Positions 32,409 to 42,018 of a stretch of 61,064 bases of DNA are shown piece by piece. A program made the position numbers and the translations under genes. Positions within the stretch are counted from its first letter, which is position 1; the number at the start of each line of letters is the position of its first letter. Source of the stretch: an uncultured Bacteroidota bacterium (GTDB taxonomy: Bacteria; Bacteroidota; Bacteroidia; Flavobacteriales_D; Sanyastnellaceae). The DNA lies in assembly GCA_903932685.1 (NCBI GenBank), contig CAIZGX010000063.1, positions 1 through 61,064 on the forward strand, in the 5' to 3' direction. The notes below the pieces were generated by a model. That model saw only the letters and a program-made list of their open reading frames with translations. It searched no databases and was not told where the DNA came from.

Positions 32409-34360
32409 TGCGAATGAAGTCTAATTTTAAATATCTGCTTTCTCTTTTAGCACTTCTATTTCTGGTTGAAGGAAATGTTGCGTTTGGACAGGTAGACAAC
32501 CTTACCTCTTCATACGGACTTTATCCGAAGAAGGATTCTCTAACCCCAGGAAAGATAAGTGTTTCAGGGTTCTATCGTTTTTTTGGAACCTATACGAAGC
32601 AGAATAGACCTTATCAAAGAACAATACCTATCGACACCCTACTTCCACGAAGTTTTTTTATTGGTGATGATGAGCAGCTTCCCAATTTGTTGGTGAATGT
32701 TGCCGGTCAGTTTTCAGATAAATCAAGTTGGGGATTCGATTTAAGAATGTTCCAATTTTTAAATGGAGTCATTAATCCTTCTTACGGCGCGCAAGTGGCC
32801 GACTCACTTCGTCCGAGTATTCAGAAACCTCTGGGAACAGTTGCGCTAGGTGGAAATTTGGGAACCATGTTGGGAATGAATTTGTACGGTAATTTCAAAA
32901 CGAAATACGGACAATGGGGCGTGCGCGTCGGTGGTATTCAATGGTTAAGTATTTCTGATTTGACGTTTGGTTCTTTCCGCGGATACAATCGTTTTATGTT
33001 GTTTGAAAGAAACCCGTGGGATCCTATGGGAAACAGCGCGGCTTCCAGATATCAGCAATACTTCGATCAAGGAAGTATAGATCAAGATTCGCGTTGGGGT
33101 AACCGTGCCTTCCAAGGCGCAGTGATTGAAGGAAAAGAATTGCCTAAGAATTTTTATCTCTTGGGTATGGTTGGAAAGAGTGAAATCAACGGTGGTTTTT
33201 CTGTCGTTCCAAACTATTCCTACGGTGGTAAATTGTTGCACAAAGGAAAGAAGAATGGATTCCTTGCGCTTAATACGTTCAACAGTGTTAACTACACAGA
33301 TAGCCTTGCACGTGAGGCCTTTGGACTAAATGTAATTACTCTTGAAGGGGTGACCAATATCAAAGGTCATACACTTAAAGCGGAAATGGGGGTAGGTAAA
33401 TATTACAGCCCTAGACATCAGGGAAAATGGGGTGAGGCACTTCAATTGCGCTGGTCTACCCCGGTTATTGGCAGAAGACCAATCTTGGAAGTTCACGCTT
33501 TTCGTTTAAGTCCGAGAGTCGTTAACAACACTGCAATTTTTTGGAATACAGCAACGCAGGAATATGCAGCAAATGAGATTCCAGCAGGAGGTGTTGGAAG
33601 TTCTTCTCTATTGCAGCCATTCGGAAGTTCTATGATTCGTTTGGGTCAAATGACTAACAACCGTCAAGGTTTGAACATGAATGTTCAGTGGGGAACGAAG
33701 AAATTTAAATTTAGCGGAGGAATGGGTGCTTCGTCAGAATTAGAAGCTGCAGCGGCAATCATCACATACGGACATCCCGTAAACAGCGTAACGCGCTCTC
33801 GTTTCTGGCGTTGGCAGTATCCTGCGAATGTTGGTCCTTATGGAAGATATTCAGACATATACAGAGACACCTATGAATCTGTTCAACTATCAGATGACAG
33901 CTCTGGAGTCGTAGTAAATAAGAAGCATTTCAACGTGGCTGAAGCACAAATGAAATATCAAGGAAAAATTGGATCGCATAAAGTGTTTTTGTTTTCGTTG
34001 TTACAAATGCAAAGTGCTGGAAGAAAATTCTCGCCCATTGTTGTAACCAACGAGAAAGCATACGTTCGTCAATACTCTTCCGAATTGGAAATATACTATG
34101 AGCTTACGTCAACGGTTATGCTGAACGGTTACATTGGATATGAAAGAACCATTGCGAATTACTTGACGAACATCGACGAGGTTTCAAGAAGGCCTAGAAA
34201 CCAATACGGAAAGGGTTATGGTTTGGGTGTAGATGTTGAATTGGGAAGAAATACAAGACTTTATTTACGTCACCGTTGGTTCTCTTTCGAAGACAAAAGT
34301 TTCTCGTTAGATCATTTCAATGGAAGAGAGTTAGTGGTTGAATTAAAAGCGTTTTTTTAA
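32408..34360 (+). CDS. Predicted outer-membrane beta-barrel protein, not TonB-dependent (650 aa)
   Basis: The protein has a signal peptide (LLSLLALLFLVEGNVAFGQ) and long alternating strands with many Gly/Tyr/Asn turns. It ends in a terminal Phe after VVELKAFF, the pattern for insertion by the BAM machinery. No plug domain, TonB box or carboxypeptidase-like domain is seen. I do not recognise a family. It is locked into the glycosidase operon by 1-nt stop/start overlaps on both sides, so a role in passing or binding oligosaccharides at the outer membrane is inferred. Confidence 0.7.
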   Translation: MRMKSNFKYLLSLLALLFLVEGNVAFGQVDNLTSSYGLYPKKDSLTPGKISVSGFYRFFGTYTKQNRPYQRTIPIDTLLPRSFFIGDDEQLPNLLVNVAGQFSDKSSWGFDLRMFQFLNGVINPSYGAQVADSLRPSIQKPLGTVALGGNLGTMLGMNLYGNFKTKYGQWGVRVGGIQWLSISDLTFGSFRGYNRFMLFERNPWDPMGNSAASRYQQYFDQGSIDQDSRWGNRAFQGAVIEGKELPKNFYLLGMVGKSEINGGFSVVPNYSYGGKLLHKGKKNGFLALNTFNSVNYTDSLAREAFGLNVITLEGVTNIKGHTLKAEMGVGKYYSPRHQGKWGEALQLRWSTPVIGRRPILEVHAFRLSPRVVNNTAIFWNTATQEYAANEIPAGGVGSSSLLQPFGSSMIRLGQMTNNRQGLNMNVQWGTKKFKFSGGMGASSELEAAAAIITYGHPVNSVTRSRFWRWQYPANVGPYGRYSDIYRDTYESVQLSDDSSGVVVNKKHFNVAEAQMKYQGKIGSHKVFLFSLLQMQSAGRKFSPIVVTNEKAYVRQYSSELEIYYELTSTVMLNGYIGYERTIANYLTNIDEVSRRPRNQYGKGYGLGVDVELGRNTRLYLRHRWFSFEDKSFSLDHFNGRELVVELKAFF

Positions 34361-36084
34361 TGAAAAATAAATTACACATCGTAGTTGGAATTGCTGCCTT
34401 ATTGGTAGCTCAGTTTGTTTCAGCTCAAGAAAAAGATTTGCGCAAGGTGGTCTTCACAGGCGCTGCACGAGGACTCTATTACGGAGACAGAATGGGTCAG
34501 GAGGTAGAAGATTCCATCACCATTCCACGAATGAATAGCGGTCACACTTTAGTTGATTTAGGAATGAATATTCGTCCGAATAGAAACACCGAAATCCAAG
34601 GTATGGTGCGTGTGCGCAACGACTACGGTGGATTTTGGGGATCTGGGGTTAGCTTCGACATTCGTCAGTTGTACATCAAAGGTGTTGCCGGAGGAGTGGT
34701 GCGTTACCAATTGGGTGACATAAACTACAAGCTTTCACCTTACACGCTTTCGAATACACAACAAGAAATTATTACGCAAGGTCCTGTTGTGTTTCAACAA
34801 CAGACGCGCTTAATGAATTACGATAATTTCTATGCGGCAGATAGTTCATGGAGACAGCAAGGTGCAGCAGCAGAATTCGGATTGCAGTTTTCGAAGTTTG
34901 TGAAGGAGTTGCAATTTCATACGGTTGCAACGCGTGTGAGAACAACAGATTTTGGAAACATTAACGATCGCTTATTTGCAGGATACAACGTGAATTTGGT
35001 TCAAAGTAACTTCCTTGAAGTTGGAGTGAATCACGTTACACTTTTCGATATTGAAGGAACTTCTAGAAATTTAAGCACCTTCCACAACCCAGTAACCACG
35101 GGTACTTTATTGTTGAAGAAAGATTTTTCTAATTGGAAAATGAAAGTGAATGTTGAAGCAGGAACGTCAAAAACATACTACGAGAAATTTGAAGGCTCAC
35201 CGGAGACAAACGGAAAAATTTTCGATGCTAAATGGATAGGCACTAACACTTCGAAAGGATTAAGTGTTGAAGCTGGATGGAAATATGTTAGCTCTGATTT
35301 CCGCAGTCCAGGTGCTCAAACGAAGCGGGTGAATTACAATTACCAACCATCATCTTTCGGAAGAATCACGAATGATCAAGTGGTAAGAAATCTTACTGCC
35401 TTCGATTTAATGCGCGAGTCTAACGCATACAATCGTCAGCTTTCTTCCAACTTAATGTTGATTCAACCGAAGTACGACAACATCACACCATACGGAACTG
35501 CCACTCCGAACAGACAAGGATTAACGGTGAGCGCGAAGTATATAATTCCTTCAAAAATTCTTGAAGTGTTCACGACCCAATTGATGTTACAAGAGACACG
35601 CGGCGAAGGAACATTTGTTCCAAGAAAGTTCATGCGTTCAGAAGTGAAAGCAGTTGCTCACGTAAATCAGCGTTTTGGAAGAAGTGATAAATTGTTCGAC
35701 GTGACGATTCGTTTCAGGAACGACAATACTTCTCGCGAAGCAGAAGAAAATGTTCGTGCAGTAGAACTTTCAACACAAATTTTCTCGGTTGGAATGGAAT
35801 ACGAATTCTGGGAGAACTGGGATTTGATGTTGGGTGTTCAGCAAATCAAATTCAATGGGTTCGACTACACCGCTGTTCGCAACAACTTCTCTGAAATCTA
35901 TAACTTCAAAGAATATCAAACAGATGGAAATGAATACATGCAAGCGGCTGGTGTTCGTTACCGTTTTTCAGACAAGTCAAGTTTATCTGTGAACCTTTCG
36001 AACTTCAAGAATACCGATGCTTTCGATGCAACACAGAATTACAACATTCGTCAATTTATGTTACTTTATCAAATGAATTTTTAA
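34360..36084 (+). CDS. Predicted outer-membrane beta-barrel protein, not TonB-dependent (574 aa)
   Basis: The protein has a signal peptide (VVGIAALLVAQFVSAQ) and a strand-rich body ending in LLYQMNF with terminal Phe. Like its upstream neighbour it has no plug or TonB box. The middle carries repeated strand pairs such as FWENWDLMLGVQQIKFNGF. Its start overlaps the preceding stop by 1 nt and a lipoprotein gene follows after 1 bp. A porin or polysaccharide-binding barrel is plausible; no family is recognised. Confidence 0.68.
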   Translation: MKNKLHIVVGIAALLVAQFVSAQEKDLRKVVFTGAARGLYYGDRMGQEVEDSITIPRMNSGHTLVDLGMNIRPNRNTEIQGMVRVRNDYGGFWGSGVSFDIRQLYIKGVAGGVVRYQLGDINYKLSPYTLSNTQQEIITQGPVVFQQQTRLMNYDNFYAADSSWRQQGAAAEFGLQFSKFVKELQFHTVATRVRTTDFGNINDRLFAGYNVNLVQSNFLEVGVNHVTLFDIEGTSRNLSTFHNPVTTGTLLLKKDFSNWKMKVNVEAGTSKTYYEKFEGSPETNGKIFDAKWIGTNTSKGLSVEAGWKYVSSDFRSPGAQTKRVNYNYQPSSFGRITNDQVVRNLTAFDLMRESNAYNRQLSSNLMLIQPKYDNITPYGTATPNRQGLTVSAKYIIPSKILEVFTTQLMLQETRGEGTFVPRKFMRSEVKAVAHVNQRFGRSDKLFDVTIRFRNDNTSREAEENVRAVELSTQIFSVGMEYEFWENWDLMLGVQQIKFNGFDYTAVRNNFSEIYNFKEYQTDGNEYMQAAGVRYRFSDKSSLSVNLSNFKNTDAFDATQNYNIRQFMLLYQMNF

Positions 36085-36085
36085 T

Positions 36086-37084
36086 ATGAAAAAGTCTATT
36101 TATTTCTTACTCTTTGCTTCTGTGCTTTACACATCGTGTAAGGTAGACGATGAATTCGAAGGGCCATCATTGGTTGATTTATACGGTGAATTCACCTTGG
36201 TAACGCCGTTGGATATTACCAACAGAGACGTGAATTTTTCAACCGGAGAAACCACAACGTTTACTGCGTCGTTTTCGAAAAACGTGAATTGGAAGGTTGA
36301 AGTGAAGGGTCTGCAGTCTGGCGCTATCAAGCGTTTTGAAGGATTTTCAAACGTCATAGACGCAACGAATGCAACATGGAATGGAACAACAACGGATCTT
36401 CCGATGTTCCGTGCTGAAGATTGCGCTGTTCAACTTTCAATAGAGAATGTTGCAGATACTTTGCACGATACGCTAACGGTAGTTGGTTCGAAAGTTTATC
36501 AAGGTTTCGTTGCGGCGGATTTCGAAAACGGATGGAACAGCGGTTGGAACACCTACGTTCAAAGTGGCGCGAACATGAGCTTCGCAGTTCAAACCAATAA
36601 CAATGCGGCTCAAGGTGGACGTTACTATGAAATGGCGGGCGCCGTTTCATGGGATTGGTTGATTGGCTTGGTGAACATGCCAGGAAGCGCATATGGTTCA
36701 ACTTACTATCCTTTGACAAGCAATCCGTCTAATTTGTATTTCAACACCATGTTGTACAAGCCAGCGGGTATTGACAATGGTTTGGTGTTGTTCCAAATTA
36801 AGGAAGACGACAACCAAGATGGAATGTATTCTACCGGATCTGAAGACATGTATTCCATTCAAGTGAGTTTAACGGCAAACGGATGGTCTAAGATTTCGCA
36901 GCGTTACGATAACATTCCAACCTTAGTGAATGGCGCTGCTTCAGGTCCAATTGGAAACGGATTGCACGAGCCGAATAAAATTATTGAAGTGTCTATTTTG
37001 TTCTTGGCAAATCCAACTTCTGGATATTCTAAGACATGGTTAGACTACATCATATTCACAGAAGGGTCTGCCTTAGAGCCTTAA
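36086..37084 (+). CDS. Surface-type lipoprotein, probable glycan-binding protein
   Basis: The 332-residue lipoprotein has the lipobox LYTSC (Cys18) followed by acidic residues (KVDDEFEGP), the pattern often linked to surface display in Bacteroidota. An N-terminal Ig-like part (about residues 35-130) precedes a beta-jelly-roll-like domain (FVAADFENGWNSGWNTY ... LDYIIFTEG). The layout resembles surface glycan-binding proteins of polysaccharide loci. It sits between the barrel genes and the CBM9-like lipoprotein. The ligand is inferred to be beta-glucan from context. Confidence 0.65.
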   Translation: MKKSIYFLLFASVLYTSCKVDDEFEGPSLVDLYGEFTLVTPLDITNRDVNFSTGETTTFTASFSKNVNWKVEVKGLQSGAIKRFEGFSNVIDATNATWNGTTTDLPMFRAEDCAVQLSIENVADTLHDTLTVVGSKVYQGFVAADFENGWNSGWNTYVQSGANMSFAVQTNNNAAQGGRYYEMAGAVSWDWLIGLVNMPGSAYGSTYYPLTSNPSNLYFNTMLYKPAGIDNGLVLFQIKEDDNQDGMYSTGSEDMYSIQVSLTANGWSKISQRYDNIPTLVNGAASGPIGNGLHEPNKIIEVSILFLANPTSGYSKTWLDYIIFTEGSALEP

Positions 37085-37093
37085 TTTTTCACT

Positions 37094-38317
37094 ATGAAAT
37101 ACGCATTTTGGTCTGTACTTCTTTTATTCACGAGCTGCGTTACCGTTAAGGAACTTGCGCTTTATGAAAATGAAGTGATCGTGGAAGAAACGAAGGATGT
37201 CAATGGATTTCAGTTGACTGAAATCTTCAACGACGACATCACTTCTGAGATTTGGTTCACGCCAAGTCCGGCTTGTCTTGCTGTTACTTCAGAGCGCAAA
37301 GAAGTGTACTCGGGAACAGGTGCCATGAAATTTACATGGAACAAACAAGCTGGCGGATGTCCTTGGTTGGGTCTTGGAATTGGCTGGGCAAATTGGAGTG
37401 GCAAAGATTTAGGATCAATCGAAAATAGCGCAGCAATTACATTCAAGGTAAAAACGCAGGAGGGATCTATGAAGGGATTGCCTTGGGCAATGGCGTTGGA
37501 AGACTACGCTGGAACACAAGCCTGGATAGGTGTTACAAGCGGTTATGTGGAAGGTGGAATAGTAGATACTTCTTGGAGAACAGTTACAATCCCCTTAGTA
37601 GATTTTCAATTTGAAGGTTGGAATTTAGATGGTGGAACGGTGAAGCAAATGCTAATTCAATTCGAATCGAATGGAACGGTGTTCGTAGACGAGTTCAAGA
37701 TTATTCCATTCAAACCGAAAGAACCGAACACACTTGTTGTGACAAAGTCTTACGGTTGGGTGAACGACGGATTCATTGAAGGTGGCCAGTATGTAGCACA
37801 AGCGAACATGGACGGTTCAGTGATCTACTTAAATTGGAACGAAAAAGAATTGTACATCGGCGGTGAAATTGAAGACGTTTCTCCGTGTAGAAATATGCAA
37901 TCGGGAAGAGACATTTGGAACGGCGATGCAATTGAAATTGCCTTCTCTTCAGAAACCGGAATCAGCGACAAGCGCATGATGTTTTACGAAGGCGATCGTC
38001 ACATTGGAATTAAGATGGGCGGAAATTTCGACGTGTACGATTGGTCGCGTGAGAAGAATATTAAAGCGCAAATTTCTGTGAAGCCGCTTCAAAATAAATA
38101 TGTTTTCGAATGTGTGATTCCTTGGTCTGAATTAGGTGTTTCGCCTTGGAAAAATAATTCAACTTACAACATTGATTTTGCCATTGACCAGTCTACAAGT
38201 CAGGATACACGAGACTTTCAGAGACGATGGAATTCGGTGAACAACGAGAATTTCAACACGAATCCTTCGTTGTGGGGTAAGTTGAAAGTAGAACTTCCAA
38301 TTATTTCTTTAGAATGA
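37094..38317 (+). CDS. Lipoprotein with two carbohydrate-binding-type domains (second CBM9-like)
   Basis: This 407-residue protein has a lipobox (LLLFTSC, Cys15). A first beta-sandwich (residues about 45-210; MKFTWNKQAGGCPWLGLGI ... GTVFVDEFKIIPF) resembles CBM11-type domains. The second (residues about 225-400) has the CBM9 pattern of paired aromatic residues (YLNWNEKELYIGG ... DIWNGDAIEIAF). It lies directly before the GH3 gene and overlaps it by 4 bp. A sugar-capture or chaperone role for the outer surface is inferred. Confidence 0.72.
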   Translation: MKYAFWSVLLLFTSCVTVKELALYENEVIVEETKDVNGFQLTEIFNDDITSEIWFTPSPACLAVTSERKEVYSGTGAMKFTWNKQAGGCPWLGLGIGWANWSGKDLGSIENSAAITFKVKTQEGSMKGLPWAMALEDYAGTQAWIGVTSGYVEGGIVDTSWRTVTIPLVDFQFEGWNLDGGTVKQMLIQFESNGTVFVDEFKIIPFKPKEPNTLVVTKSYGWVNDGFIEGGQYVAQANMDGSVIYLNWNEKELYIGGEIEDVSPCRNMQSGRDIWNGDAIEIAFSSETGISDKRMMFYEGDRHIGIKMGGNFDVYDWSREKNIKAQISVKPLQNKYVFECVIPWSELGVSPWKNNSTYNIDFAIDQSTSQDTRDFQRRWNSVNNENFNTNPSLWGKLKVELPIISLE

Positions 38318-40593
38318 AAATGACTTCAAAAAATATTTTTCAATCGGTTTTCATTCTTGCTTTTTTAGCAATGAATGTTTCATGTACTTCACAGAAGTCT
38401 GCCACAAAAGACAAAAAGCTTATTGGAATGTACGAGTACTACATTTCCAAAATGACCATTGAGGAAAAGGTAGGACAAATGACACAATTGAATTTAGATG
38501 TCGTTTGTGAAGGGGAAGTGTACAAGTTGGTGGAGCCGCATCATTTGGATTCAGCAAAGCTTCACACGGCTTTGGTTGATTACCACGTGGGTTCAATTCT
38601 GAACTGTGGTGGACATGCCTACCCGCGCGAGCAGTGGCATGAAATCATTGGTGGCATTCAAAAAGTAGCAACCACAGAAACAAATTTGAAGATTCCAATT
38701 CTTTATGGAATAGATGCCATTCACGGAGCGAATTATGTAACAGGCTCAACGCTGTTTCCACAGCAGTTGGCGCAAGCTGCAACCTTCAATCCGAGTCTAA
38801 CCGAAGAGGGAGGAAGAATTACGGCTTATGAAACACGTGCTGCTGGTATTCCTTGGAACTTCTCTCCGGTATTGGATGTTGGAAGAAATAAAAACTGGTC
38901 ACGTTTTTTCGAAACATTCGGTGAAGATCCTTATGTATGTAGTGTTTTCGGAAGTGCGTTGGTTCGTGGCTATCAAGGTGACCGTCCTTGGGTAGACGAG
39001 TTTCACGTTGCGGCTTGCATGAAGCACTTCTTGGGTTACAGCGGAACACGCACCGGATTCGATCGCACACCGGCAATTATTTCAGACATTGAATTGCGTG
39101 AAATTTATCGTCCATCTTTCCAGGCTGCTATCAATACAGGAGCATTGACTGTCATGATTAACAGCGGAGAAATTAACGGAATTCCTGTTCACGCGAATCC
39201 GAAAATCTTAATCGATTTGTTGCGCACTGAAATGGGCTTCAAAGGACTTGCTGTTACCGATTGGGAAGACATTATTAAGTTGGTGAAGAACCACCGCGTT
39301 GCAGTTGATTTGAAAGAAGCAACCTACTTGGCTGTTATGGCGGGAATAGACATGTGCATGGTTCCGAACGACTATGACTTCACTAAGTATTTAATTGAAT
39401 TGGTGAAGGAAGGAAGAATTTCTGAAGAGCGTTTGGACGTGAGCGTGAGAAGAATTTTGGAAACGAAGAATAAGTTGGGATTGTTCGAGAACGCCATGCC
39501 ACCAAGCATTGCAGCGTTTCCTGAATTTGCTTCAGAGAAACACAAGGCTGCGGCATTGCACACGGCAGAAGAAAGTATTACGCTTCTTGAAAACAAAAAC
39601 AACATTCTTCCTTTTAAGAAAGACGCGAAGATTTTTGTAACAGGTCCGGCTGCGAATTCGATGACCTTGTTGAATGGTGCTTGGACACGCACATGGCAGG
39701 GAACCGATGCGCAATTCGATGATGCTACGAAGAATACAATTTATGAAGCGCTTCTAAGTAAGAATAAGAATGTTACGTTCAATGAAGTTTGTGGTTTAGA
39801 GTCCATGAACAAAATGAATGGTAATCCGCTGGAGATGGCGATGAATGCCGACGTTATTGTGGTTTGTGTGGGTGAATTACCAAGCACTGAATTACCTGGA
39901 AACATTTACGATTTAGAACTTCCGAAGGCGCAGCAAGAGTATGTGAAGATGCTTCAGTCTACAATGAAACCTGTTGTGTTGGTGTTGGTTGAAAATAGAC
40001 CGCGGATTGTTCGCGATATAGTTGACGGATGTTCTGCGGTTGTGATGGCTTATCAGCCGGGCGATTTCGGAGGAGATGCGTTGGCGAATATTTTATATGG
40101 CGATGTTAATCCGAGTGGAAAGCTTCCATTCACGTATCCGAAGTTCCAAGTTGGAACTTCAACGTATGATCACAAATTCACCGAGACTTTCGATAAAGAT
40201 TTTGGTAACAAGGCCTTCCAACCACAATGGGAATTCGGTTATGGATTGTCGTATTCCAATGTGCAATACGAGAATTTACAGGTGAGTTATGAAAGCGAAG
40301 ATATGGGCGGAGAAATATTCATTCGCCTAGATGTTGTAAACCCGAGCGAACGTTCGGTTAAGGAGAGTGTGTTGGTTTTTGCAACGGATGAAGTGGCATC
40401 CATTACCCCTTCCGTAAAAAAATTAAAAGCCTTTCAAAAAGTTGAATTGGCGCCGAAGCAGAAGCGCACCGTTGAGTTTTCTATTTCGAAAGAAGATTTG
40501 AAATTCATTGGAAAAGATGCGCAACCGATTTTCGAATCGGGAGCTTTCCAGTTTCATGTGGGTTCGTTAACACAGAGATTAATTATTCAATAA
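38314..40593 (+). CDS. GH3 beta-glucosidase, lipoprotein
   Basis: The 759-residue protein has a lipoprotein signal (FLAMNVSC) and the GH3 plan: an N-terminal TIM-barrel with nucleophile Asp316 in GLAVTDWEDI, the alpha/beta sandwich (ITLLENKNNILPF ... VVCVGELPSTE), and a fibronectin-III-like C-terminal domain (FGYGLSYSNVQYENL ... GAFQFHVGS). BglX-type members release glucose from beta-linked glucans and cellodextrins. It would finish the digestion begun by the GH16 and TIM-barrel enzymes. It is translationally coupled (4-bp overlap) to the CBM9-like gene. Confidence 0.94.
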   Translation: MKMTSKNIFQSVFILAFLAMNVSCTSQKSATKDKKLIGMYEYYISKMTIEEKVGQMTQLNLDVVCEGEVYKLVEPHHLDSAKLHTALVDYHVGSILNCGGHAYPREQWHEIIGGIQKVATTETNLKIPILYGIDAIHGANYVTGSTLFPQQLAQAATFNPSLTEEGGRITAYETRAAGIPWNFSPVLDVGRNKNWSRFFETFGEDPYVCSVFGSALVRGYQGDRPWVDEFHVAACMKHFLGYSGTRTGFDRTPAIISDIELREIYRPSFQAAINTGALTVMINSGEINGIPVHANPKILIDLLRTEMGFKGLAVTDWEDIIKLVKNHRVAVDLKEATYLAVMAGIDMCMVPNDYDFTKYLIELVKEGRISEERLDVSVRRILETKNKLGLFENAMPPSIAAFPEFASEKHKAAALHTAEESITLLENKNNILPFKKDAKIFVTGPAANSMTLLNGAWTRTWQGTDAQFDDATKNTIYEALLSKNKNVTFNEVCGLESMNKMNGNPLEMAMNADVIVVCVGELPSTELPGNIYDLELPKAQQEYVKMLQSTMKPVVLVLVENRPRIVRDIVDGCSAVVMAYQPGDFGGDALANILYGDVNPSGKLPFTYPKFQVGTSTYDHKFTETFDKDFGNKAFQPQWEFGYGLSYSNVQYENLQVSYESEDMGGEIFIRLDVVNPSERSVKESVLVFATDEVASITPSVKKLKAFQKVELAPKQKRTVEFSISKEDLKFIGKDAQPIFESGAFQFHVGSLTQRLIIQ

Positions 40594-40594
40594 G

Positions 40595-41425
40595 ATGAAA
40601 AGATATTTGTTGTTTTTAGTGCTTGCTTCATTAACGTTGATTACGTGTAAGCAGTCTAATCCGGAAGATGTATTGGGTCGTCAGGGCGATGTTGTAGATT
40701 TCGCTGGACGCAAGTGGGACATTAAGTACAGCAACACGCCTGTTGGTCCTGGTCCAAACAACTTCTCTCGTCTATACGACGATGTGTGGGTAGATGAAAA
40801 CGGATATTTGCATTTAACCATTGCGAAGCACGGTGATACATGGTATTCTTCTGAAGTGGTTGGACAAGACAACTTAGGATACGGAACCTATATTTTCACC
40901 ATTCAAGCAGACCCGATGTCGTTCTCTGAAAACGTTGTTTTCGGATTGTTTACTTGGGACAACAACACTTTGCTTACAGATGGAAACAGTGAAGTAGATA
41001 TCGAATTTTCGAAGTGGGGAGATGCAACTGCTGAAGAGCCAACAACTTTTTCTGTTCAGCCTGTAAGCTTTGGAACTTTTTATCCGGAAAGAACACGTGA
41101 ACGTTTTATTGATCCAGACGTTTTGAAGGGTGTTACAACGCATATGTTTAATTGGACGGATACGTTGATCACTTGGTACAGTTATGCGGGTGAGGACTAC
41201 GAAAATGCTACGCCAATTGCAACGTGGTCGTTCAACTTGAACAATCCTCCACGTGTGAAGCAAGACGGCAATCAAACGTCTCAACCCATTGTTATTCCTG
41301 CTCCAGGAGCAACCACTAATTGTCGCATGAATTTCTGGACATTACCGTTTTCTGCCATTGGTCCAAACAATGGATTGACGCACGAAGTGGTGATTCGCGA
41401 TTTCAAATACATACCTATGCAATGA
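40595..41425 (+). CDS. GH16-like lipoprotein hydrolase
   Basis: The 276-residue lipoprotein has the lipobox LITC (Cys18). Its fold is GH16-like with the catalytic motif SEVDIEF (Glu133, Asp135, Glu137), in the regular-strand ExDxE form typical of lichenase- and carrageenase-type members. It therefore differs from the ExDxxE enzyme at 24734 and may have another linkage preference. The C-terminal strand (HEVVIRDFKYIP) completes the sandwich. It is the last gene of the glycosidase run. Confidence 0.82.
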   Translation: MKRYLLFLVLASLTLITCKQSNPEDVLGRQGDVVDFAGRKWDIKYSNTPVGPGPNNFSRLYDDVWVDENGYLHLTIAKHGDTWYSSEVVGQDNLGYGTYIFTIQADPMSFSENVVFGLFTWDNNTLLTDGNSEVDIEFSKWGDATAEEPTTFSVQPVSFGTFYPERTRERFIDPDVLKGVTTHMFNWTDTLITWYSYAGEDYENATPIATWSFNLNNPPRVKQDGNQTSQPIVIPAPGATTNCRMNFWTLPFSAIGPNNGLTHEVVIRDFKYIPMQ

Positions 41426-41431
41426 TTGCTG

Positions 41432-41439
41432 TAAATTCG
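41432..41439 (+). promoter_or_regulatory. -7 element TAAATTCG of gmhA
   Basis: TAAATTCG is one base from TAnnTTTG, lies in the 18-bp gap after the GH16-like gene, and ends exactly 4 nt before the gmhA ATG. It indicates that gmhA has its own promoter. Confidence 0.5.
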
Positions 41440-41443
41440 CAGC

Positions 41444-42010
41444 ATGATCGTTCAGAAACATTTTGAAGAAGCGCATCAGTTGCTTTCGCAATTGTTGGCT
41501 TCGCCTGACTTTTTAACTTCCGTAAACAACAGTGCTCAGTGCATGTCTTCCCAATTAAAGATGGGCAAGAAAATCATGTCGTGCGGTAACGGTGGAAGCA
41601 TGTGCGATGCCATGCATTTTGCCGAAGAGCTTTCAGGAAGATACCGCGACAACCGTCCTGCCATTGCCGCCATAAGTATTTCAGACCCTTCGCACATGTC
41701 GTGTGTTGGAAATGATTACGGTTACGACTTTGTTTTTTCGCGCATGGTGGAAGCAATAGGAAATGAAGGTGACGTTTTGTTGGCCATTTCAACCAGCGGT
41801 AACTCTGCAAATGTTATTAAGGCCGCTGAAGCGGCTAAAGCGAAGGGGATGAAAGTTATTGCCCTGACGGGAAAAGACGGCGGTAAACTAGCTCCCCTGT
41901 GCGATTTCGAAGTGCGTGTTCCATGGATGAGCTACGCGGATCGCATTCAAGAAATTCACATTAAAGTCATTCATAGTTTTATAGACTTCATTGAAAGAAA
42001 TATTGACTAA
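41444..42010 (+). CDS. gmhA: Sedoheptulose-7-phosphate isomerase
   Basis: The 188-residue SIS-domain protein has the GmhA motifs [20 protein letters not shown] and [12 protein letters not shown], and a C-terminal [14 protein letters not shown] region. It makes D-glycero-D-manno-heptose 7-phosphate, the first step of the ADP-heptose pathway for lipopolysaccharide core. Length and motifs are complete. It is followed after 8 bp by phnA, but the functional link is not evident. Confidence 0.94.
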   Translation: MIVQKHFEEAHQLLSQLLASPDFLTSVNNSAQCMSSQLKMGKKIMSCGNGGSMCDAMHFAEELSGRYRDNRPAIAAISISDPSHMSCVGNDYGYDFVFSRMVEAIGNEGDVLLAISTSGNSANVIKAAEAAKAKGMKVIALTGKDGGKLAPLCDFEVRVPWMSYADRIQEIHIKVIHSFIDFIERNID

Positions 42011-42018
42011 CTAAAGAA

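Noticed and set aside
31062-41425. SusC/SusD pair in the glycosidase operon
   Set aside because: Neither the plug/TonB box nor the SusD helical repeats can be found in the two barrels or the two lipoproteins.
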